From Azospirillum sp. B510 (GTDB lineage Bacteria > Pseudomonadota > Alphaproteobacteria > Azospirillales > Azospirillaceae), in contig NC_013854.1 in assembly GCF_000010725.1 (NCBI RefSeq), positions 1,703,001 to 1,767,000 of the forward strand: a DNA stretch of 64,000 nt. Reading direction: 5' to 3'. The notes beneath the pieces are model-generated. The model ran no database searches and was not told the origin of the DNA. It worked only from the letters and a program-made list of their open reading frames with translations. Positions 35,916 to 48,699 of this stretch are shown piece after piece. A program made the position numbers and the translations under genes. How positions within the stretch are numbered: the first letter of the stretch is position 1; each line of letters opens with the position of its first letter.

Positions 35916-38223
35916 GGGCTTCGTGCCTCATCTCTCCGCCGGTCTCCGCCGGCCTGTCGTTACGTCCGCCCGCATCGCTCGCGGTCGCAACCGGGTGTGG
36001 AATGACCAGCGTCACGCGCGCCCCGGACCCGCCATCGCGATCCTCCAGGGTCAGCACGCCGCCATGGTCCTCCATGATCTTCTTGACGATGGCGAGCCCG
36101 AGCCCGGTGCCCTTGGCCCGCGTCGTCACATAGGGTTCGGTCAGCCGGTCGCGCTGTTCGCCGCCGGGCAGGCCCTTGCCATTGTCCTCGACGGTGACGA
36201 CGACCTTCTCGCCGTCATCCTCCACCGCGATCGCCACCTCGCCGGGCGGCAGTACCGCCCCATCGGCGGCGGGCGGGCGCCCTTCGATGGCGTCCGCCGC
36301 GTTCTGCAGCAGGTTGGTCAGCGCCTGGGAAATCTGCCGGCTGTCGCAGGCCACGGTCAGCGGTCCCTGCGGCAGCCGGGTGTCGAACCGGATTTTGCCG
36401 CTGTGCGCGCTGGATTGCAGGAACACCGCCTGCCGGACCAGATCGTTGATGTTGACCGGCTTCATCACCGGCTGCGGCATCCGCGCGAAGGCGGAGAACT
36501 CGTCCACCATGCGGCGGATGTCATCGACCTGCCGGACGATGGTGTCGGTGCACATGGTGAAGACCTCCGTATCGCTGGAGATCTCCTTCAGATATTTGCG
36601 GCGCAGCCGTTCGGCCGAGAGCTGGATCGGCGTCAGCGGGTTCTTGATCTCATGGGCGATGCGGCGGGCGACATCGGCCCAGGCCGCCTTGCGCTGCGCC
36701 GACACCAGTTCGGTGATGTCGTCGAAGGTCACGACATAGCCGCGCACGTCGCCGCCACGCAGTTCCGCCGCGATACGGACCAGCAGGGTCAGCGTCGGCT
36801 TGCCGGGACGCCGGATTTGGATCTGGTCCTGCACGACGCGGCCGGGCTTCCTCGGCGCGTTGTCCAGCAGGTCGCCGATGTCCGGCAGCAGTTCCGCCAG
36901 CGGCATGCCGACCAGCCTTTCCGCATCCTCCTCGTCCAGCAGGCGGGCGGCGGACAGGTTCGGCAGGTTGATGATGCCCTCGGCGTCGACACCCAGCACG
37001 CCGGCCGACACGCCGGACAGCACCGTCTCGGTGAAGCGGCGGCGCTCGTCCAGCAGCCGGTTGGTCGACAGCAGCTCCCGCCGCTGGCCCTCGATCTCGG
37101 TGGTCATGCGGTTGAAGGCGCGGGACAGCAGGACGAACTCGTCCTCGCCCGGCGGCTCCGACACGCGGACGGTCAGGTCACCGGCGCGCACCCGCTCGGC
37201 GGCACCGATCAGCGCGCTGATCGGGCGGACCAGCCGCGTCGCGAAATTCAGCCCCGCCCACACCGCCGCCAGCAGCAGCAGCATCGCCACCACCAGGAAG
37301 ATCAGGGTGAAGGTGACCTGGAGGCTGCCGCGCTGGTTCTCCAGCGCGGTGTATTCCTTCACCGCCCCCTCGGCCGAGGCCATGTGCTGGAGCACGCGGG
37401 GCTCCACCATGCGGCCGACATAGAGGAAGGTGTCGGACACCCGGTCCAGGCTGACCAGTGCGCGGACGCGGTCGTCGGATTCCTTGACGATCAGCGCGAC
37501 CTCGCCGCCGCGCGCCTGCTGGATCTTCTCCTCCGGGATCGGCTCGAACTCCAGGGTGAAGGTATAGCCGGCCCGCGCGATGATGGCGCCGGTGGTGCCG
37601 TTGAAGACGATGGCCTCCGACAGGGTCCGCAGCATCGCCTGGGTGGCGACCACCTGCTCGAACCGCTCGGGATCGCTGGAAAGCCGGGCCTCCTGCGACA
37701 GGTCGTTGGCCATCGCCAGGGCGTCGGCGCGGATGTTCTGCTGATGCTCATGCAGATAGGCGCTGGCGACCACCAGCGATTCGTTCACCGCCGTGCGCAC
37801 CCGGTCGCTGAACCAGCTCTGCACCCCGACATAGAAGAACAGGGTGGAAAAGACCGTCATGATGATGGCCGGCGCCACCGCAAGCAGGCTGAACACCAGC
37901 ACCAGACGGGTATGCAGCCGCGAGCCGGCCAGCCCGCGCCGCCGACCGATCAGGATGGTGACGATGCGCCGCGCGATCAGCACGCCCAGCGTCAGCAGGA
38001 TCGCGAGATCGAGCGTCAGCAGAAGCGTCACCGTCCGCGGGTTGGCCTGCCCGAACGGCGCGCTTTCCGTCATCGCCGCATAGGTGGCGAAGCCGGCGGC
38101 CAGCGCCGCCAGCGACAGGGCGAACGCCAGCCGCTTGCCCAGGCCGACCTGCCGGGACCATTGGAGAAACTTGTGCCAGAGCGGCCTCTGGCCGGCTGCT
38201 GCGGTGTCCGAGTTGGCTGACAT
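35905..38223 (-). CDS. ntrY: nitrogen sensor histidine kinase NtrY
   Basis: A membrane-bound histidine kinase of 772 residues. Three to four N-terminal membrane helices flank a periplasmic domain, followed by HAMP ([20 protein letters not shown]), PAS, HisKA with the phospho-His in [15 protein letters not shown] and the HATPase with the N-box [11 protein letters not shown] and [12 protein letters not shown]. It phosphorylates NtrX in response to nitrogen or redox state. The ATG at 38223 is preferred over an upstream TTG. The gap to ntrC is 226 bases, so ntrYX may have its own promoter. Confidence 0.95.
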   Translation of the reverse strand: MSANSDTAAAGQRPLWHKFLQWSRQVGLGKRLAFALSLAALAAGFATYAAMTESAPFGQANPRTVTLLLTLDLAILLTLGVLIARRIVTILIGRRRGLAGSRLHTRLVLVFSLLAVAPAIIMTVFSTLFFYVGVQSWFSDRVRTAVNESLVVASAYLHEHQQNIRADALAMANDLSQEARLSSDPERFEQVVATQAMLRTLSEAIVFNGTTGAIIARAGYTFTLEFEPIPEEKIQQARGGEVALIVKESDDRVRALVSLDRVSDTFLYVGRMVEPRVLQHMASAEGAVKEYTALENQRGSLQVTFTLIFLVVAMLLLLAAVWAGLNFATRLVRPISALIGAAERVRAGDLTVRVSEPPGEDEFVLLSRAFNRMTTEIEGQRRELLSTNRLLDERRRFTETVLSGVSAGVLGVDAEGIINLPNLSAARLLDEEDAERLVGMPLAELLPDIGDLLDNAPRKPGRVVQDQIQIRRPGKPTLTLLVRIAAELRGGDVRGYVVTFDDITELVSAQRKAAWADVARRIAHEIKNPLTPIQLSAERLRRKYLKEISSDTEVFTMCTDTIVRQVDDIRRMVDEFSAFARMPQPVMKPVNINDLVRQAVFLQSSAHSGKIRFDTRLPQGPLTVACDSRQISQALTNLLQNAADAIEGRPPAADGAVLPPGEVAIAVEDDGEKVVVTVEDNGKGLPGGEQRDRLTEPYVTTRAKGTGLGLAIVKKIMEDHGGVLTLEDRDGGSGARVTLVIPHPVATASDAGGRNDRPAETGGEMRHEAHGA

Positions 38224-38449
38224 GGTCCGGCGCTGATCTGTTGCCGGAAAGATACACCTCTGTTGCGGCTCTGCCAAGCCGCAATGGCTCTGCCTTTCGG
38301 ACAGAGCCGCCTACACCGGAATGCACAAGCGCAACCGGGCGGCTGCGGTTCTTGAACCACCACCGCCCGCGCCAAGGATGTGTCACAATTTTAGCACGGA
38401 ACGGTGGCGGTCATGGCCCCCATCCCCGCCCGTGGCGAGCGGGCGGCGG

Positions 38450-39894
<1,445 letters not shown>

Positions 39895-39895
<1 letters not shown>

Positions 39896-41109
39896 CAACG
39901 ACTCCCCCGGCCGCCCTTGGATTGCAGGCCAGCGTCTGAAATGTTCGACTCACCGGCAAGTTTCGGATCATCGTATTTCGAATCATCGTACATCGGCAGC
40001 GACACCTTGAAGACGGTTCGGCGAGGCTGGCTGTCGAACTCGATGGTTCCGCCATGATCGCCTATCAGTTTCGCCACCAATGCAAGACCAAGGCCAGTCC
40101 CGTTCACTTTGCTGGTCACAAAGGGGTCGAACAGGTTCGACTGCAAATCTTCCGGAATACCGTCGCCATTATCCTGGACCGTCACCAACAAGGGCAGGTG
40201 GCGGCGCACGTCGCCGCCCGGCAGCGCCATGCGGACGCCATGCTGATAGGAGGTGGTCAGCGTGATCTCGCCGCCTGATTCCGGTGCAGCCTCTGCCGCA
40301 TTTTTCACCAGATTCAGAAAAACCTGCACAAGTTGGTCGCGATTGCCATAAACGGGAGGCAATGACGGGTCGTAGCGCTCGACAAAGCGTATTTTTCGGG
40401 CAAACCCGCTCTGCGCGACCTTGCGCACATGTTCAAGCACGGTGTGGATGTTGACGGCGGCGCGCTCCAGCGGCCGCTCGTCGGAAAAGACCTCCATCCG
40501 GTTGACCAGGGCGACGATGCGGTCGGCCTCGTCGCAGATCAGGCGGGTCAGCACGCGGTCCTGGTCACTGGCATTCTCCTCCAGCAACTGGGCGGCGCCG
40601 CGGATGCCGGACAGCGGGTTCTTCACCTCATGCGCCAGCATCGCCGCCATCGCGGTGACGGAACGCGCGGCGTGGCGATGGGTCAGCGAATGGTCGATCT
40701 TGCGGGCGAGCGAACGCTCGTGGATGGTCAGCACCACATGGTCGGACGGATCGCCCATGGTCGCCACCTGCACCGTGACATGGTGCGGGCCGATGCGCGG
40801 GGTGTCGATGACGACGCCATCCTGCGACACCCGGCGGCTGCCGCGCCGCACCTGCTGGATCAGCCCCATCACCGGGCTGTCCGGCGGCAGCAGATCGGGC
40901 AGCGGCATGCCTTCCATGGCGTTGGCGGACAGGTCGAAGAACTCCTGCCCCTCCAGATTGACGAAGCGGATGTCGCCGTTGCCGTCGACCACCAGCACCG
41001 GATCGGGCAGGCTGTTCAGCACCACCAGGGACTCCAGCCGGGGCGACCGCGCGGCACCCGGGCGGTTGCGGCCACGGGTACCGGAACTGGTCATGGATAC
41101 TGGCTCCAT
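39895..41109 (-). CDS. ntrB: nitrogen regulation sensor kinase NtrB
   Basis: A soluble histidine kinase of 404 residues: a PAS domain ([20 protein letters not shown]), the H-box [20 protein letters not shown] and the ATPase part with [11 protein letters not shown] and [12 protein letters not shown]. It phosphorylates NtrC and is controlled by PII proteins. The ATG at 41109 overlaps the dusB stop as TGATG; a second in-frame ATG at 41094 has GGAG about ten bases upstream. The three genes dusB-ntrB-ntrC form one operon, as in the nifR3-ntrBC operons of related bacteria. Confidence 0.96.
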
Positions 41110-42095
41110 CAGGCGGCCATCCTTTCGATTGCCGGTTCGTAGAAGGCGCGGATGCGGTCGCGCACGGCGGCGGGATCGCCCAGCCGGTTGATCTCCTGGC
41201 GGAACTCGTTGGAGCCGCGCAGGCCGGTCGAGTACCAGGAGACATGCTTGCGGGCGACCTTGATGCCGCCGTCGCTGCCGTAATGGCTCAGCATGCTGTC
41301 GAAATGCTCCAGCAGAATGTCCATCTGCTCGTGCAGCGGCGGGTCGGGCAACCGCTCGCCGGTGCGCAGATACCGCATGACCTGCGACGGAAACCAGGGG
41401 CGGCCATAACTGCCACGGCCGATCATCACGCCGTCGGCCCCGGATTCGGAAAGCGCGCGGTCCACCGCATCGAAGCTGGTGACGTCGCCATTGACCACGA
41501 CCGGGATCGACACCGCCTCCTTCACCGCGCGGACGGCGGTCCAGTCGGCGGTACCGGTGTAGAACTGCATGCGGGTGCGGCCATGGACCGTCACCATCCT
41601 GATGCCACACTGCTCGGCGATGCGGGCGAGCGAGGGCGCGTTCAGCCTGGTCCCGTCCCAGCCGAGCCGCATCTTCAGCGTCACCGGGATGCTGACCGCC
41701 TTGACCACCGCCTCCAGGATACGGCCGGCGAGCGCCTCGTCCCGCATCAGGGAGGAGCCGGCATGGCCGTTGACCACCTTCTTGACCGGGCAGCCGAAAT
41801 TGATGTCGACCACGGCGGCGCCGCGGTCCTGGTTCAGTTTCGCCGCCTCGGCCATCACCTCGGGCTCGCAGCCGGCGAGTTGGACCGCCATCGGAAACTC
41901 CTCCGGCTCGGTCTCCACCATGCGCAGGGTCTGGCGGTTCTCGCGGATCATCGCCTGGCTGGCGATCATCTCCGAAACGACGAGGCCGCAGCCCGACCGT
42001 TTCACCAGACGGCGGAACGGCAGGTCGGAGACACCCGACATGGGCGCCAGGATCACCGGTCCGGCGAGCGTGATGGGTCCGATTTGTATGGTCAT
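41109..42095 (-). CDS. dusB: tRNA-dihydrouridine synthase B (NifR3)
   Basis: A 328-residue FMN TIM-barrel enzyme that reduces uridine in tRNA. It starts [20 protein letters not shown] and has the catalytic cysteine in [20 protein letters not shown]. The next key segment is [14 protein letters not shown]. In Azospirillum and Rhodobacter this gene, first called nifR3, precedes ntrBC. AGG lies five bases before the ATG in CAGGTGAGA. Promoter signals for the operon should lie in the 180 bases upstream, which contain an AT-richer stretch but no clear NtrC site that I can name. Confidence 0.96.
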   Translation of the reverse strand: MTIQIGPITLAGPVILAPMSGVSDLPFRRLVKRSGCGLVVSEMIASQAMIRENRQTLRMVETEPEEFPMAVQLAGCEPEVMAEAAKLNQDRGAAVVDINFGCPVKKVVNGHAGSSLMRDEALAGRILEAVVKAVSIPVTLKMRLGWDGTRLNAPSLARIAEQCGIRMVTVHGRTRMQFYTGTADWTAVRAVKEAVSIPVVVNGDVTSFDAVDRALSESGADGVMIGRGSYGRPWFPSQVMRYLRTGERLPDPPLHEQMDILLEHFDSMLSHYGSDGGIKVARKHVSWYSTGLRGSNEFRQEINRLGDPAAVRDRIRAFYEPAIERMAA

Positions 42096-42274
42096 TCTCA
42101 CCTGCCCGATTGATGGGCAAATCAACAACATGCCACCATTTTGGGCAAGTTATCACGCTGTTACAGTCGTGTGCAAGCGCGAAGCCCGACGGCGACGCCC
42201 AGGCCCGGGGCGGAACCTCCCGGCGACAGGCTTGATCCCGCTCCGGCTTATGGCGACTTGCGGTGGGCGGACGC

Positions 42275-43105
42275 TCACCCCCAGGTCCATTGCCCGATCA
42301 GCACGTTGGACACGAACTTGACGCCCGGATAGGCAAGGGTTGCCAGCAGATAGACGATCAGCATGGTCCGCGCCGCCGTCCGCCCACGCACGCCGGTCCG
42401 ATATTCGGCCAGCAGCAGAATCCCGATCACGATGAAGGTCGCCAGCGACAACAGGCTCTTGTGATCGGTGCGGAACAGCAGCCCCTGCTCGAAATAGAGC
42501 ACCGCCATCCCGGTGGCAAGGCCGGCGCCCAGCACCAGCTCCGACGCGATCAGCAGGCGCAGTTGCAGCCGCTCGCTCTCCGCCACCGGCGGCAGGAAGC
42601 GGCTGAGCGGGGTGGGCCGCTTGGACTTCAGCGCCCGGGTCTGGATCACCGCGGCGGAGGAGGATACGGCGCTGAGCGTCAGCAGGGCATAGGTGAAGAC
42701 CGACACCGCGATATGTACGTCGATCCACACGCCCGGCGCATTGCCGCGCAGGATCGGGGCCGGCGCATCCTCCGTCAGCGTCGCCAGCAGGCAAACCACC
42801 AGCAGATAGGGCAGCAGCAGCGGCGCCAGCCTCCAGGCCATGTCATGGAACAGGCTGAGCCCGACGAACAGCGCCATGCAGGCGGCGGCCGTCACCCACA
42901 GCGCGGTGGAAAAGCCGGTCTGCCACTGTCCGGCCACCTGGAGGATCGCCCACATGCCGGGTCCGGCGGCCGCAAGCAGCAGGGCGCCCCAGAAGGACCA
43001 GCTGCGCCCCTCCACCCCCTGCCCGGCGATCCGGCGATAGGGGTAGAAGGCGGCCGGCAACAGGGCCACCAGCGCCGTCAGGCTCAAAAGGATGTTCTGC
43101 GACAT
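42275..43105 (-). CDS. ypjD: CcsA/YpjD-like inner-membrane protein
   Basis: An eight-helix membrane protein of 276 residues related to the cytochrome c assembly/HemX group. The typical histidine-containing segment [20 protein letters not shown] and the segment [20 protein letters not shown] are present. YpjD-type proteins are often placed next to ffh; here the gene lies between dusB and ispDF, divergent from the latter. The role is uncertain; heme handling or a membrane chaperone function is a guess. The ATG at 43105 is chosen because the region upstream is not membrane-like. Confidence 0.82.
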   Translation of the reverse strand: MSQNILLSLTALVALLPAAFYPYRRIAGQGVEGRSWSFWGALLLAAAGPGMWAILQVAGQWQTGFSTALWVTAAACMALFVGLSLFHDMAWRLAPLLLPYLLVVCLLATLTEDAPAPILRGNAPGVWIDVHIAVSVFTYALLTLSAVSSSAAVIQTRALKSKRPTPLSRFLPPVAESERLQLRLLIASELVLGAGLATGMAVLYFEQGLLFRTDHKSLLSLATFIVIGILLLAEYRTGVRGRTAARTMLIVYLLATLAYPGVKFVSNVLIGQWTWG

Positions 43106-43282
43106 GGACCCGAATGCACTCCCGTCTTTCCGCCACCCCGATGCCGCGCCCCCGATCCGGCCCGGCGCCGGACGAGGTCCGGACAGCGGGGCGGCAGGGC
43201 TCGGCACTTGGCGGAACCACGGCGACAGGCTAGGCTCCGCGACGTTTCCGTCAAGTGGCTATCATATCCTACGGTCTGCCTC

Positions 43283-44443
43283 ATGCCCACCTGCATCGCT
43301 CTGATTGTCGCCGGCGGATCCGGCCAGCGGTTCGGAGCCGAACGGCCCAAGCAATATCTCGACCTCGCCGGCAAGCCGGTGCTGCGCCGGACGGTGGAGG
43401 CCTTCCTGAGCCATCCCCAGGTCGGCGGCGTGCGCGTGGTCATCGACCCGGCTTGGCGCGAGGGCTATGACGCCGCCGTCGCCGGGCTCGGCCTGCCCGA
43501 TCCGGTGGCGGGCGGCGCCAGCCGTCAGGACTCGGTCCGCAACGGGCTGGAGGCGCTCGCCGCCGACGACGCGCCGGACCTCGTGCTGATCCATGATGCC
43601 GCCCGCCCGCTGATCGACGCGCCCACCATCGGCGCGGTGATCGCGGCGCTGGGCCAAAACCCCGGCGCCATCGCGGCGGTGCGGGTCGCCGATACCCTCA
43701 AGCGCGGCGACGGCGACGGCGCGATCACCGGCACGGTCGACCGCGACGGGCTGTGGCGGGCGCAGACCCCGCAGGGTTTTCGGTTTACCGCCATTCTTGA
43801 GGCGCACCGCGCCGCCGCCGGCCTGTCATTGACCGACGATGCCGCGGTGGCCGAACGCGCCGGGCTGACGGTCGCCCTGGTGCCGTCCAAGGAGGATAAT
43901 TTCAAGGTGACCACCCCCGACGACCTGACCCGCGCCACCCGCGCGGTCATGAGCAGCCTGTGGGATGTGCGGACCGGCAGCGGCTTCGACGTCCATCGCT
44001 TCACCGAGGGCGATTTCGTGACGCTCTGCGGCCTGCGCGTGCCGCACAACCATGGGCTGGAGGGACATTCCGATGCCGATGTCGGCCTGCATGCCCTGAC
44101 CGACGCCATCCTGGGCGCATTGGCCGCCGGCGACATCGGCAGCCACTTCCCGCCGACCGATCCGCGCTGGCGCGGGGCGGACAGCGCCAAATTCCTGCGC
44201 CATGCCGCCGATCTGGTGACGGAGCGCGGCGGCGTCATCGCCCATGCCGACGTGACCATCATCTGCGAACGGCCGAAGGTCGGTCCGCACCGCGCGGCGA
44301 TGGCGGAGCGCATTGCCCAAATCCTAGGCATCGAGGTCGGCCGCGTCAGCGTCAAGGCGACCACCACCGAACAGCTGGGCTTCACCGGCCGCGGCGAGGG
44401 CATCGCCGCGCAAGCGGTGGCGACCATCCGCCTTCCGGGCTAA
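43283..44443 (+). CDS. ispDF: bifunctional IspD/IspF isoprenoid synthesis enzyme
   Basis: A fused enzyme of 386 residues in the MEP pathway. Residues 1-225 are IspD (cytidylyltransferase) with [19 protein letters not shown] and [10 protein letters not shown]; residues 230-386 are IspF (cyclodiphosphate synthase) with [29 protein letters not shown] and [17 protein letters not shown]. Fusion of the two is common in alphaproteobacteria. It is followed 36 bases later by cinA. Confidence 0.97.
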   Translation: MPTCIALIVAGGSGQRFGAERPKQYLDLAGKPVLRRTVEAFLSHPQVGGVRVVIDPAWREGYDAAVAGLGLPDPVAGGASRQDSVRNGLEALAADDAPDLVLIHDAARPLIDAPTIGAVIAALGQNPGAIAAVRVADTLKRGDGDGAITGTVDRDGLWRAQTPQGFRFTAILEAHRAAAGLSLTDDAAVAERAGLTVALVPSKEDNFKVTTPDDLTRATRAVMSSLWDVRTGSGFDVHRFTEGDFVTLCGLRVPHNHGLEGHSDADVGLHALTDAILGALAAGDIGSHFPPTDPRWRGADSAKFLRHAADLVTERGGVIAHADVTIICERPKVGPHRAAMAERIAQILGIEVGRVSVKATTTEQLGFTGRGEGIAAQAVATIRLPG

Positions 44444-44479
44444 CATCCGATCCGACACCACGAAGCGGGAGAGGCCGTC

Positions 44480-44983
44480 ATGTTTCCCGAGATCATCCGC
44501 GACCTCGCCGCCCAGACCCTGGCCGAATATGGCCTCGCCGGTTACATGATCGCGACGGCCGAATCCTGCACCGGCGGACTGATCGCCGGGGCGCTGACCG
44601 ACATCGCCGGCTCGTCCAAGGTGGTGGACCGCGGCTTCGTCACCTACACCAACATCGCCAAGACCGAACTGCTGGGCGTTCCGGCCAGCCTGCTGCATGC
44701 CCATGGCGCGGTCAGCCCGGAGGTGGCGGTCGCCATGGCGGTGGGGGCGCTGGCGAAATCACGGGCCGACGTGACGGTCGCGGTCACCGGTATCGCCGGC
44801 CCCGGCGGCGGCACGGAAACCAAGCCGGTCGGCCGGGTCTATGTCGCCACCGCCGTGCGCGGCGGCTCGGCCAAGGCCAAGGAATACACCTTCCCCGGCG
44901 ACCGCGACGCCGTGCGGACGGCGACGGTCCAGGCGGCGCTGGAGCGGCTTCGGCTGGCCCGGCCGACCGGAAGCCTGCGCTGA
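44480..44983 (+). CDS. cinA: CinA-family nicotinamide-nucleotide amidohydrolase
   Basis: A 167-residue protein consisting only of the C-terminal CinA domain, with IATAESCTGGLIAGALTDIA, GFVTYTNIAKTELLGVPA and VTGIAGPGGGTETKPVG. The domain deamidates NMN in pyridine nucleotide recycling. The N-terminal MoCF-like domain of long CinA is absent. GGGAGAGG precedes the ATG by seven bases. Confidence 0.92.
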   Translation: MFPEIIRDLAAQTLAEYGLAGYMIATAESCTGGLIAGALTDIAGSSKVVDRGFVTYTNIAKTELLGVPASLLHAHGAVSPEVAVAMAVGALAKSRADVTVAVTGIAGPGGGTETKPVGRVYVATAVRGGSAKAKEYTFPGDRDAVRTATVQAALERLRLARPTGSLR

Positions 44984-45024
44984 GGGAATTCAAACGAACA
45001 ATTCACAGAGAAGGGTGACTTCCG

Positions 45025-45213
45025 ATGCCAACCATCAACATCCAGCTGTTCGAAGGCCGCACCGTCGAGCAGAAGCGCGACTACGCCAAGGCGCTGACCG
45101 AGGCGACCGTCAAGGTGCTCGGCTGCCCGCCTTCGGCGGTGGACATCATCTTCCAGGACGTGAAGAAAAGCGACTGGGCCAGCGGTGGGGAGCTGTGGTC
45201 GGACAAGAGCTGA
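45025..45213 (+). CDS. 4-oxalocrotonate tautomerase family protein
   Basis: A 62-residue tautomerase. The catalytic proline follows the initiator methionine (MPTINIQLFEGRTVEQKRDY) and an arginine of the active site is present. The family converts enol to keto forms in aromatic degradation and other pathways; the physiological substrate is unknown here because no such pathway genes are nearby. AAGGGTGA is upstream of the ATG. Gene lies 41 bases after cinA. Confidence 0.9.
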   Translation: MPTINIQLFEGRTVEQKRDYAKALTEATVKVLGCPPSAVDIIFQDVKKSDWASGGELWSDKS

Positions 45214-45250
45214 GCCCCCCGCCCCGCTCCCGCGACCATGCAGCCGGCCG

Positions 45251-45706
45251 TCAGGCCGGCTGCGTCGCCCGGCCCGGCCCGTAGAGCTGGGCGGCCCGCG
45301 TCTCGAACGCCTGCACCATCCGGCGCACCGCCTCGTTGAACAGAAGCCCCATGATCTTCTGGAGCATCTTCGAGCGGAACTCGAAATCGACGAAGAAGTC
45401 GACACAGCAGCCATCGCCATGCTCGGCGAAGATCCAATGATTGTTGAGATATTGGAACGGCCCGTCGGTGTATTGCACGTCGATCCGGCAGGCCGGGTGA
45501 TTCAGCTCCACCCGTGAGGTGAAGCGTTCGCGGACCATCTTGAAACCGATGATCAGGTCCGCGAACATGACGACACCTTCGCGCTTGCGGATGCGGGCCG
45601 CCAGGCACCAGGGCAGGAACTCCGGATACTTCTCCACATCGGCGACCAAGTCGTACATCTGCTGGGGCGTGTAGGGAAGAACCTTCTTTTCCGCGTGCGT
45701 CGGCAT
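45251..45706 (-). CDS. RatA/Coq10-family START-like protein
   Basis: A 151-residue protein of the polyketide-cyclase/START fold with the Coq10 signatures YTPQQMYDLVADVEKYPEFL and ADLIIGFKMVRERFTSRVEL. Coq10 proteins bind ubiquinone and aid respiration; the E. coli homologue RatA was described as a ribosome-assembly inhibitor. The gene starts 35 bases after the end of lipA on the same strand. Confidence 0.9.
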   Translation of the reverse strand: MPTHAEKKVLPYTPQQMYDLVADVEKYPEFLPWCLAARIRKREGVVMFADLIIGFKMVRERFTSRVELNHPACRIDVQYTDGPFQYLNNHWIFAEHGDGCCVDFFVDFEFRSKMLQKIMGLLFNEAVRRMVQAFETRAAQLYGPGRATQPA

Positions 45707-45741
45707 GCCCTTACCCGTGTCCTTCTATTGAACCGCCTGGA

Positions 45742-46695
45742 TCAGGCGGCAGCCGCGCCCAGCTTGCGCAGCCGGGCTTCCCGCAGCTTCTCGAAATCCG
45801 CACCCGCATGGTAGGACGAGCGCGTCAGCGGCGACGAGGCCACCAGCAGGAAGCCCTTGCCGCGGCCAACGGTGGAATAACCATCGAACTCCTCGGGAGT
45901 CACGAAGCGATCCACCGCCGCATGCTTGGGCGTCGGCTGGAGATACTGCCCAATCGTCAGAAAGTCCACATCGGCGGAGCGCAAATCGTCCATCACCTGG
46001 CCGATCTCCTCCTTCGTCTCTCCAAGGCCGACCATCAGGCCGGACTTGGTGAAGATGGTGGGATCCAGCTCCTTCACCCGCGCCAGCAGTTGCAGCGAGG
46101 CGAAATAGCGCGCACCCGGACGGATGGTCGGATAGAGGCGCGGCACCGTTTCCAGATTGTGGTTGAAGACATCCGGCTTGGCCGCCACCACCACCTCGAC
46201 CGCGCCCTTCTTCTTCTGGAAGTCAGGGGTCAGGATTTCGATGGTCGTCGTCGGCGAGGCGGCGCGGACGGCGCGGATGGTGCGGGCGAAATGCTCGGCG
46301 CCGCCATCCTCGAGATCGTCGCGATCGACCGAGGTGATGACGACATGGCTGAGCTTCAGCTTGCCGACGGCTTCCGCCACATTCTCGGGTTCATGCGGGT
46401 CGAGCAGGTCCGGACGCCCGGTCTCCACATTGCAGAAGGCGCAACCGCGCGTGCAGATGGAGCCCAGGATCATGAAGGTGGCGTGCTTGTGCTTCCAGCA
46501 CTCCCCGATGTTCGGGCAGGCCGCCTCTTCGCACACCGTGTTCAGCTTCAGCCCGCGCATCAGTTGGCGGGTCTCGTTGTATTCCTGGCTCATCGGCGCC
46601 TTGACCCGGATCCAGGCCGGTTTGCGCTGGATCGGATTGTCGGGCTTGTGGGCCTTCTCGGGGTGGCGCAGCTTCTCGGTCTCGACGAGGGTCAT
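45742..46695 (-). CDS. lipA: lipoyl synthase
   Basis: A radical-SAM enzyme of 317 residues that inserts sulfur into octanoyl groups. It has both iron-sulfur clusters: the auxiliary [12 protein letters not shown] and the SAM-binding CTRGCAFC, and the C-terminal RSSYHAGAD serine region. The lipoylated targets (E2 and E1-beta of pyruvate dehydrogenase) and Lpd are encoded a few kilobases upstream on the same strand. The start ATG (46695) is followed by a typical short extension. Confidence 0.97.
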   Translation of the reverse strand: MTLVETEKLRHPEKAHKPDNPIQRKPAWIRVKAPMSQEYNETRQLMRGLKLNTVCEEAACPNIGECWKHKHATFMILGSICTRGCAFCNVETGRPDLLDPHEPENVAEAVGKLKLSHVVITSVDRDDLEDGGAEHFARTIRAVRAASPTTTIEILTPDFQKKKGAVEVVVAAKPDVFNHNLETVPRLYPTIRPGARYFASLQLLARVKELDPTIFTKSGLMVGLGETKEEIGQVMDDLRSADVDFLTIGQYLQPTPKHAAVDRFVTPEEFDGYSTVGRGKGFLLVASSPLTRSSYHAGADFEKLREARLRKLGAAAA

Positions 46696-46757
46696 GGTCT
46701 AAAGCTCCCGACGGCCGACGCGATGCCCCGGCCCCGACAATTGGTGCGATGAGGGTT

Positions 46758-47243
46758 TCAAACCCGCCATTCCGGCGGAAACAACTCGGCCGGATAAGCC
46801 GGATCGAGCGCCTGGTCAAGCGTGAATGGCGGCTCGACCGGGAAATGACCGTCGGGAACATCCGCCTCGACGGCGGCCCGCAGGCGGGCATCCAAGTAAT
46901 CTTCGGTAAAGATTTCAACGATGTAAGGCCGAAGGCTAGGGCTGTCCTTGATCTCGCGGATCAGCCTCTTGCGCTGCTCCCTGATGGTCAAGCGCCATCC
47001 GCGTTCGCAGCGTTCCCGCAGGTCCGGGCAATATAGCCATTTCAGCAAATGAACGAACAGCACGGTCAGCCGGCTGTCGATCTCGGACTTCTGGCCTCGG
47101 CCCATACTCTCGATCTCCTCGGCGACGTTCTCCCAGTCGACCGGGGCGTTGTTCCGCTCGGCGCCGGCACGGCGAAGCTCCCGCGCCTGGGCTTGGGTCC
47201 AGGCGTAGAAATCCTCGTCATAGGCGGCGCTGCTGCGGTCCAT
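46758..47243 (-). CDS. DUF29 domain protein
   Basis: A 161-residue protein of the DUF29 family: AAYDEDFYAWTQAQARELRR, then WENVAEEIESMGRGQKSEID and LTVLFVHLLKWLYCPDLRE. These proteins are common in Azospirillum and cyanobacteria and lack an assigned function. The ATG at 47243 begins just before the conserved part. It stands between lpdA and lipA on the same strand but does not resemble an enzyme of lipoate metabolism. Confidence 0.87.
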   Translation of the reverse strand: MDRSSAAYDEDFYAWTQAQARELRRAGAERNNAPVDWENVAEEIESMGRGQKSEIDSRLTVLFVHLLKWLYCPDLRERCERGWRLTIREQRKRLIREIKDSPSLRPYIVEIFTEDYLDARLRAAVEADVPDGHFPVEPPFTLDQALDPAYPAELFPPEWRV

Positions 47244-47286
47244 GGCTCCGTCCAAAGGGGAAAAACGTCACCTCGGAAAATCCTAG

Positions 47287-48684
47287 TTAAAAGTGGATCG
47301 CCCGGCCATAGGCATCAAGGACCGACTCATGCATCATTTCCGACAGGGTCGGGTGCGGGAACACCGTATGCATCAGCTCGGCCTCGGTCAGCTCCGACGA
47401 CTTGGCGATGCCGTAGCCCTGGATCAGCTCGGTCACTTCCGCGCCGATCATGTGGGCGCCCAGCATCTCGCCGGTCTTGGCGTCGAAGATGGTCTTGATC
47501 AGGCCTTCCGGCTCGCCGAGCGCGATGGCCTTGCCGTTGCCGACGAAGGGGAAGCGGCCGACCTTGATCTCGTAGCCGGCTTCCTTGGCCTTCTTCTCCG
47601 TCAGGCCGACCGACGCGATCTGGGGGTGCGAATAGGTGCAGCCCGGGATGTTGCGGACGTTCAGCGCATGCGGATGCTTGCCGGCGATGTGCTCGGCGAC
47701 GATCACGCCCTCATGGCTGGCCTTGTGGGCGAGCCAGGGGGCGCCGGTCACGTCGCCGATGGCATAGACGCCCGGCTCGTCGGTCTCGCACATGGCGTTG
47801 GTCTGGATGTGGCCGCGGTCGGTCTTGACCTTGGTGTTCTCCAGGCCGAGGCCCTCGGTGTTCGGGCTGATGCCGACGGCGACGATGACGCGGTCGACCG
47901 TGATGTCCTCGGTCTTGCCGCCGGCCTCGACGGCCACGGTCACGCTGTCGGCGGCCTTGCGCAGGTTGCCGGCCTTGCCGCCGGTGATGATGCGCATGCC
48001 CTGCTTTTCAAAGGCTTTCCGGGCCATTGCGGAGATTTCCTCATCCTCCACCGGAAGGATGCGGTCCATCACCTCGACCACGGTGACCTTGGCGCCCAGG
48101 GCATTGTAGAAGCTGGCGAACTCGATGCCGATGGCGCCGGAGCCGATGACCAGCAGCGACTTCGGCATGGCATCCGGGGTCATCGCCTTGCGGTAGGTCC
48201 AGACCAGCTTGCCGTCATCCTCCAGGCCCGGCAGCGTGCGGGCACGCGCGCCGGTGGCGATGATGATGTGCTTGGCGCCGAAGGTGCCGACCGGTGCGTC
48301 GCCCTTGCTGACCGCCACCTGACCCTTGCCGATCAGCTTGGCGGAGCCTTCGATCACCGCGACCTTGTTCTTCTTCAGCAGATGCTTGACGCCGCCGTTC
48401 AACTGGCCCGCGACCTTGCGCGAGCGGGCGACGACCTTATCGAGGTCGAAGGACGGATTCTGGATGACCAGGCCATAGTCGGCGGCATGCTTGGCGAGGT
48501 GCAGAACCTCGGCCGAGCGCAGCAGCGCCTTGGTCGGAATGCAGCCCCAGTTCAGGCAGATGCCGCCCAGATTCTCGCGCTCGATGACCGCGGTGTGCAG
48601 GCCCAGCTGCGCGGCGCGGATCGCCGCCACGTAACCGCCCGGTCCGCCGCCGATGACGATGACGTCGTAATTCATGTCGGCCAA
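47287..48684 (-). CDS. lpdA: dihydrolipoyl dehydrogenase (E3)
   Basis: A 465-residue flavoprotein that re-oxidises dihydrolipoamide. It shows the FAD fold YDVIVIGGGPGGYVAAIRAA, the redox disulfide GGICLNWGCIPTKAL, the NAD fold VIGSGAIGIEFASF and the C-terminal catalytic HPTLSEMMHE. The TTG at 48684 is preferred as start because GGGGAG lies seven bases upstream; an ATG at 48699 gives five more residues. It is the last enzyme gene of the pyruvate dehydrogenase operon. Confidence 0.96.
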   Translation of the reverse strand: MADMNYDVIVIGGGPGGYVAAIRAAQLGLHTAVIERENLGGICLNWGCIPTKALLRSAEVLHLAKHAADYGLVIQNPSFDLDKVVARSRKVAGQLNGGVKHLLKKNKVAVIEGSAKLIGKGQVAVSKGDAPVGTFGAKHIIIATGARARTLPGLEDDGKLVWTYRKAMTPDAMPKSLLVIGSGAIGIEFASFYNALGAKVTVVEVMDRILPVEDEEISAMARKAFEKQGMRIITGGKAGNLRKAADSVTVAVEAGGKTEDITVDRVIVAVGISPNTEGLGLENTKVKTDRGHIQTNAMCETDEPGVYAIGDVTGAPWLAHKASHEGVIVAEHIAGKHPHALNVRNIPGCTYSHPQIASVGLTEKKAKEAGYEIKVGRFPFVGNGKAIALGEPEGLIKTIFDAKTGEMLGAHMIGAEVTELIQGYGIAKSSELTEAELMHTVFPHPTLSEMMHESVLDAYGRAIHF

Positions 48685-48699
48685 GGGTGTTCTCCCCAT

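Noticed and set aside
42096-42274. NtrC binding site or sigma-54 promoter before dusB-ntrBC
   Set aside because: I could not find a TGCACC-type palindrome or a GG-N10-GC promoter pair in this interval.
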